DNA from: an uncultured Bacteroidota bacterium
GTDB lineage: Bacteria; Bacteroidota; Bacteroidia; Chitinophagales; Chitinophagaceae
Direction: 5' to 3'
Length of the DNA: 64,000 bases
Assembly: GCA_903906365.1 (NCBI GenBank)
Contig: CAIVKC010000041.1
Span: 1 to 64,000, forward strand
The position numbers were made by a program, and so were the translations under genes. Below are positions 62,601 to 64,000 of this stretch, in pieces. Each line of letters starts with the position of its first letter. Position 1 is the stretch's first letter. Below the pieces are notes generated by a model that saw only the letters and a list, made by a program, of their open reading frames with translations, was not told the DNA's origin and made no database searches.

Positions 62601-62943
62601 CGGTAAGCTGCTTGGATTCTGCATTCATGGAAAAGTCCGCTTTGAAAACCTGGCCGAGCAGCAGCACGATATTTTCCTGTTTTTCTTCGGTGTACCCTAC
62701 ATAGGTAACCGTAACGGTGTAGGGCCCCCCGATACGCAGGTTGGGCAGGTTGAAACGCCCGTCCTTTCGGGTGGTGGTGGTATAACGGGTACCCGTAGGT
62801 ATATGCAGGGCGGCTACAGTGGCACCTGCCAGCCCTGTCTTTCCATCGGAGACGGTTCCCTGGATTTCAGAGGTGGTCTCCTGCGCAACAAGAAAACAAA
62901 AACTCATCACGCACAACGATAACAATAACAGTCGCTTAATCAT
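59668..62943 (-). CDS. Oar-like TonB-dependent outer-membrane receptor
   Basis: Outer-membrane receptor of 1091 residues. A signal peptide ends near residue 20; next comes a carboxypeptidase regulatory-like domain (QGTVSDGKTGLAGATVAAL, DGRFNLPNLRIGGPYTVTVT), then a plug domain (TEVVVTSSRQDKVFNN to DAIEQIQVNVSPYDVRQGGF) and a long beta-barrel ending in WQGQIGIRYLFN. The IQVNVSPYDVRQGGFSGAG region and the length match Oar-type receptors. No SusD partner is adjacent, so carbohydrate uptake is not implied. Oar homologues have been linked to protein or signal import. The start at 62943 is used, as the 16-codon upstream extension does not look like a signal peptide. Confidence 0.9.
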   Translation of the reverse strand: MIKRLLLLSLCVMSFCFLVAQETTSEIQGTVSDGKTGLAGATVAALHIPTGTRYTTTTRKDGRFNLPNLRIGGPYTVTVTYVGYTEEKQENIVLLLGQVFKADFSMNAESKQLTEVVVTSSRQDKVFNNGHNGSQEVINRAQIDRLPTLNRSLQDFTRLDPSANGLSFGGRSSAYNNLTVDGANFNNAFGLSGTLGGQTNSQPISLDAIEQIQVNVSPYDVRQGGFSGAGINSVTRSGTNQYKGSVYTYIKTPGLQGYNVDGNTLPHQTYNYNQWGANLGGALIPNKVFFFISYEQERRKDPATSLVASSASNPANGSNVSAANADTLNALKQFLIKTYNYNPGEFQGYSYRTQSDKITAKIDWNIDDRNTFTIKYNYLKSLRDIAASNSGSPSGGRQPSLTGLPFSGSGYTINNNFNILIAELNTRFSNKSNNKLQVGYSALRDFRSSQATGDFPLVDIMNGSKQSYTAFGYEPFTYHNLLNTDIYQLSDIFTVYKGSHELSFGTQDYYKKFKNGFAPNYEGVYRFNTLTDFYNSAINGAATAVRYNLQYAATSDGSFPYAKIGVYELGFFAQDKWRVQENFTLTYGLRIDVPVFQSQFQDNPYADALTWRDGKKYSTGQKPNTNPLYSPRVGFNWDVKGDHTTQVRGGAGLFAGPPPFVWISNQASNNGVQFGSFVQGPLGSPATAPVVFSPDINKYRPTAGAANTSYNLVFTDPKFKYPQVLKSSVAVDQKLPWGVVGTLELTYSKDINAVNFENVNLPDTGLVQFNGADNRYRWDYNQLNRGQGGSSVSNPNISNAILMKNYGKGYAYTATLQLQKNFKNIYLNLAYTYSKSKTINDGGSIAQTNWNSRPTIGDPNSPELGYSNFYQPHRIIASAFYRKEYARYFATSVGVIYEAAPAGVGSYTYNGDPTNVNTGSSNFTLMYIPRNEGEIALVPVGNNPVKDPRTTDQIWSQLDAFISSDHYLSKHRGSYAERNAAVLPFFSRFDFNVTEEIYFYSGSKNKNKHTLKVTFDILNAGNLLSNNWGVYKTFSTLSPLNFEGMVNGTPTYSFPFKVSGTQTPYTNAYRDDVSNPLSHWQGQIGIRYLFN

Positions 62944-63207
62944 AATCAAAAGGTTTTTGGTTTGCAAAGAAACAATTAATCTCAAGATCAAAATCAGTGA
63001 AAATCATTATGAAATTATGAACACATGGCAGACAGCCGGTACAGACCTGTACGTTGGGAAGCAAAAGGAAATAAGGGGAAATAATTACACGAGAAAATTA
63101 TTTCTTTTATTTCAGCAGTTTAAAATTGGTACGAATAAATTATATAATTAATTACTAATGTTTATTAGTGCAAATCATCAAATCAGGGTCCTGATAAAAA
63201 ATCTCAA

Positions 63208-63717
63208 TTATTTTTTTATATCAAAGGCAGCCAGTATTTTATCCATCTTCTGGTTGCCTTCAAAGGTTGTGATTAGGTTTCCTTTGCTGTCATAGAGGGC
63301 CAGATAGGGCAGATTCCTGATCCGGTAAAATGGCTGAAGTACATATTTTTCGTCCCGGCCCATTTTTATGTTCGGATGATCGGCGATTCGGTAATAATTG
63401 TAGAACTGCTTCATCTCCAAAAAAGGCTGGTAGGTGGCCATTACTATTTCCACCTCTTTGAGTTTATCTATGGATTCAAGCATGTCCTGGGTCTGGTGTT
63501 TGCAATGATCGCATTCCGGGCTGAAATACATGATCAGGGTCCGGTGGTGCTTTTTTAGGTCCTCCTTGGTATAATAAGTTGCGCTGTCCACCTTTAGTAT
63601 CTGAAAGGGTGGTACCGTCGGAAACCGAAGGTAAGGGGCCTGGTCCGGCGGGGTCTGCTGGGCGTGCAGGAACGAACAACTCATCACAAGCAGCAAAAGG
63701 ATACTTACATTTTTCAC
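63208..63717 (-). CDS. Exported thioredoxin-fold protein
   Basis: Protein of 169 residues from a GTG at 63717, which gives a normal signal peptide (MKNVSILLLLVMSCSFLHA). The core is LIMYFSPECDHCKHQTQDML with the CxxC pair C69/C72 in a CDHC context, and the cis-proline is in RNLPYLALYDSKGN. It resembles AhpC/TSA-type or TlpA-like periplasmic thiol proteins of Bacteroidota. An upstream ATG (63771) would add 18 residues before the signal. It lies 264 bases downstream of the receptor promoter region on the same strand as the receptor; separate transcription is likely. Confidence 0.8.
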   Translation of the reverse strand: MKNVSILLLLVMSCSFLHAQQTPPDQAPYLRFPTVPPFQILKVDSATYYTKEDLKKHHRTLIMYFSPECDHCKHQTQDMLESIDKLKEVEIVMATYQPFLEMKQFYNYYRIADHPNIKMGRDEKYVLQPFYRIRNLPYLALYDSKGNLITTFEGNQKMDKILAAFDIKK

Positions 63718-64000
63718 GGTTACTTTATTTTTAGTGACTGGGTGCTTTGCCGGACCGGCGAGCATGTGCAAAAATAATGAGATTTTATTTGTTTACCGGC
63801 CAACCCCTCCTGGATTGGCATAAAAAAGGCGCGGTGCTGGTGAGATGCCCGGCAAATCTGCAGCCAGGGCCGGCCCGCCCGCTGGCGGAGGGGCGGGGCC
63901 AAGGGGAAGCTATTTAGCGAAAACAGGGAAGACCCCGGCCCCTCCAAGCGGCCCAAAAGATCAGCCGGGGGCTCTAATAACGGCAATTCAGCCTTCAGGG

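Overview
The window looks like chromosomal DNA of a Bacteroidota species, most likely from the Chitinophagaceae or a close relative. The evidence is a very long SprA-type translocon protein of the type IX secretion system (T9SS), a secreted PKD protein with a gliding-type C-terminal sorting domain, an Oar-like TonB-dependent receptor, the Bacteroidota families DUF4270 and DUF4907, a Porin_10-type barrel, and futalosine-route menaquinone genes. Promoters resemble the Bacteroidota form (TTTG, about 19-20 bases, TAnnTTTG) and Shine-Dalgarno sites are mostly absent. I saw no rRNA, tRNA, CRISPR array, insertion sequence or prophage. Functions come from reading motifs and remembered family features; no database search was possible.

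Layout. 0-2.5 kb: an AT-rich edge segment with an unrecognised partial minus-strand frame, then two paralogous orphan NarL/LuxR response regulators. 2.5-9 kb: metabolic genes (class IV aminotransferase, photolyase, mqnB-mqnD, two tandem PTPS paralogues, folE, fabD). 9-12.1 kb: an AraC regulator divergent from an aldehyde dehydrogenase and a DUF779 protein. 12.1-16.8 kb: acetyltransferase, transsulfuration enzyme, S41 peptidase, fabH, ruvA. 16.8-24 kb: sprA. 24-30.3 kb: three glycosyltransferases and a YfhO-like membrane protein. 30.5-34.9 kb: a small membrane protein and a YhhQ-type transporter, then a minus-strand run of alpha/beta hydrolase, ECF sigma factor, four-helix membrane protein, PrsW-like protease and acetyltransferase. 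35-46.7 kb: sucC, the PKD T9SS cargo, purine nucleoside phosphorylase, porin, thiol-disulfide protein, CDF metal transporter, cupin, a non-canonical SDR and a CFI-box protein.

The most interesting stretch is 46.8-59.6 kb. It holds an ATP-grasp-like protein divergent from a class I glutamine-amidotransferase-like protein, and 6.7 kb further on a YbdK/GCS2-type carboxylate-amine ligase, a second ATP-grasp enzyme and two divergent serine esterases. Together these could make, trim or export a small amide- or peptide-like metabolite. Between the two halves sit a lipoprotein, a LytTR regulator with a degenerate receiver, an outer-membrane barrel, and the DUF4270 / Kelch lipoprotein / DUF4907 set, a surface module of unknown function. 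The window ends with the Oar-like receptor and a thioredoxin-fold protein.

Several links cut across the map. SprA would export the PKD cargo. The two PTPS paralogues, FolE and the YhhQ transporter all bear on pterin or queuosine-precursor metabolism. FabD and FabH serve fatty-acid initiation. The ECF sigma factor, membrane protein and PrsW-like protease could form a membrane-proteolysis switch.
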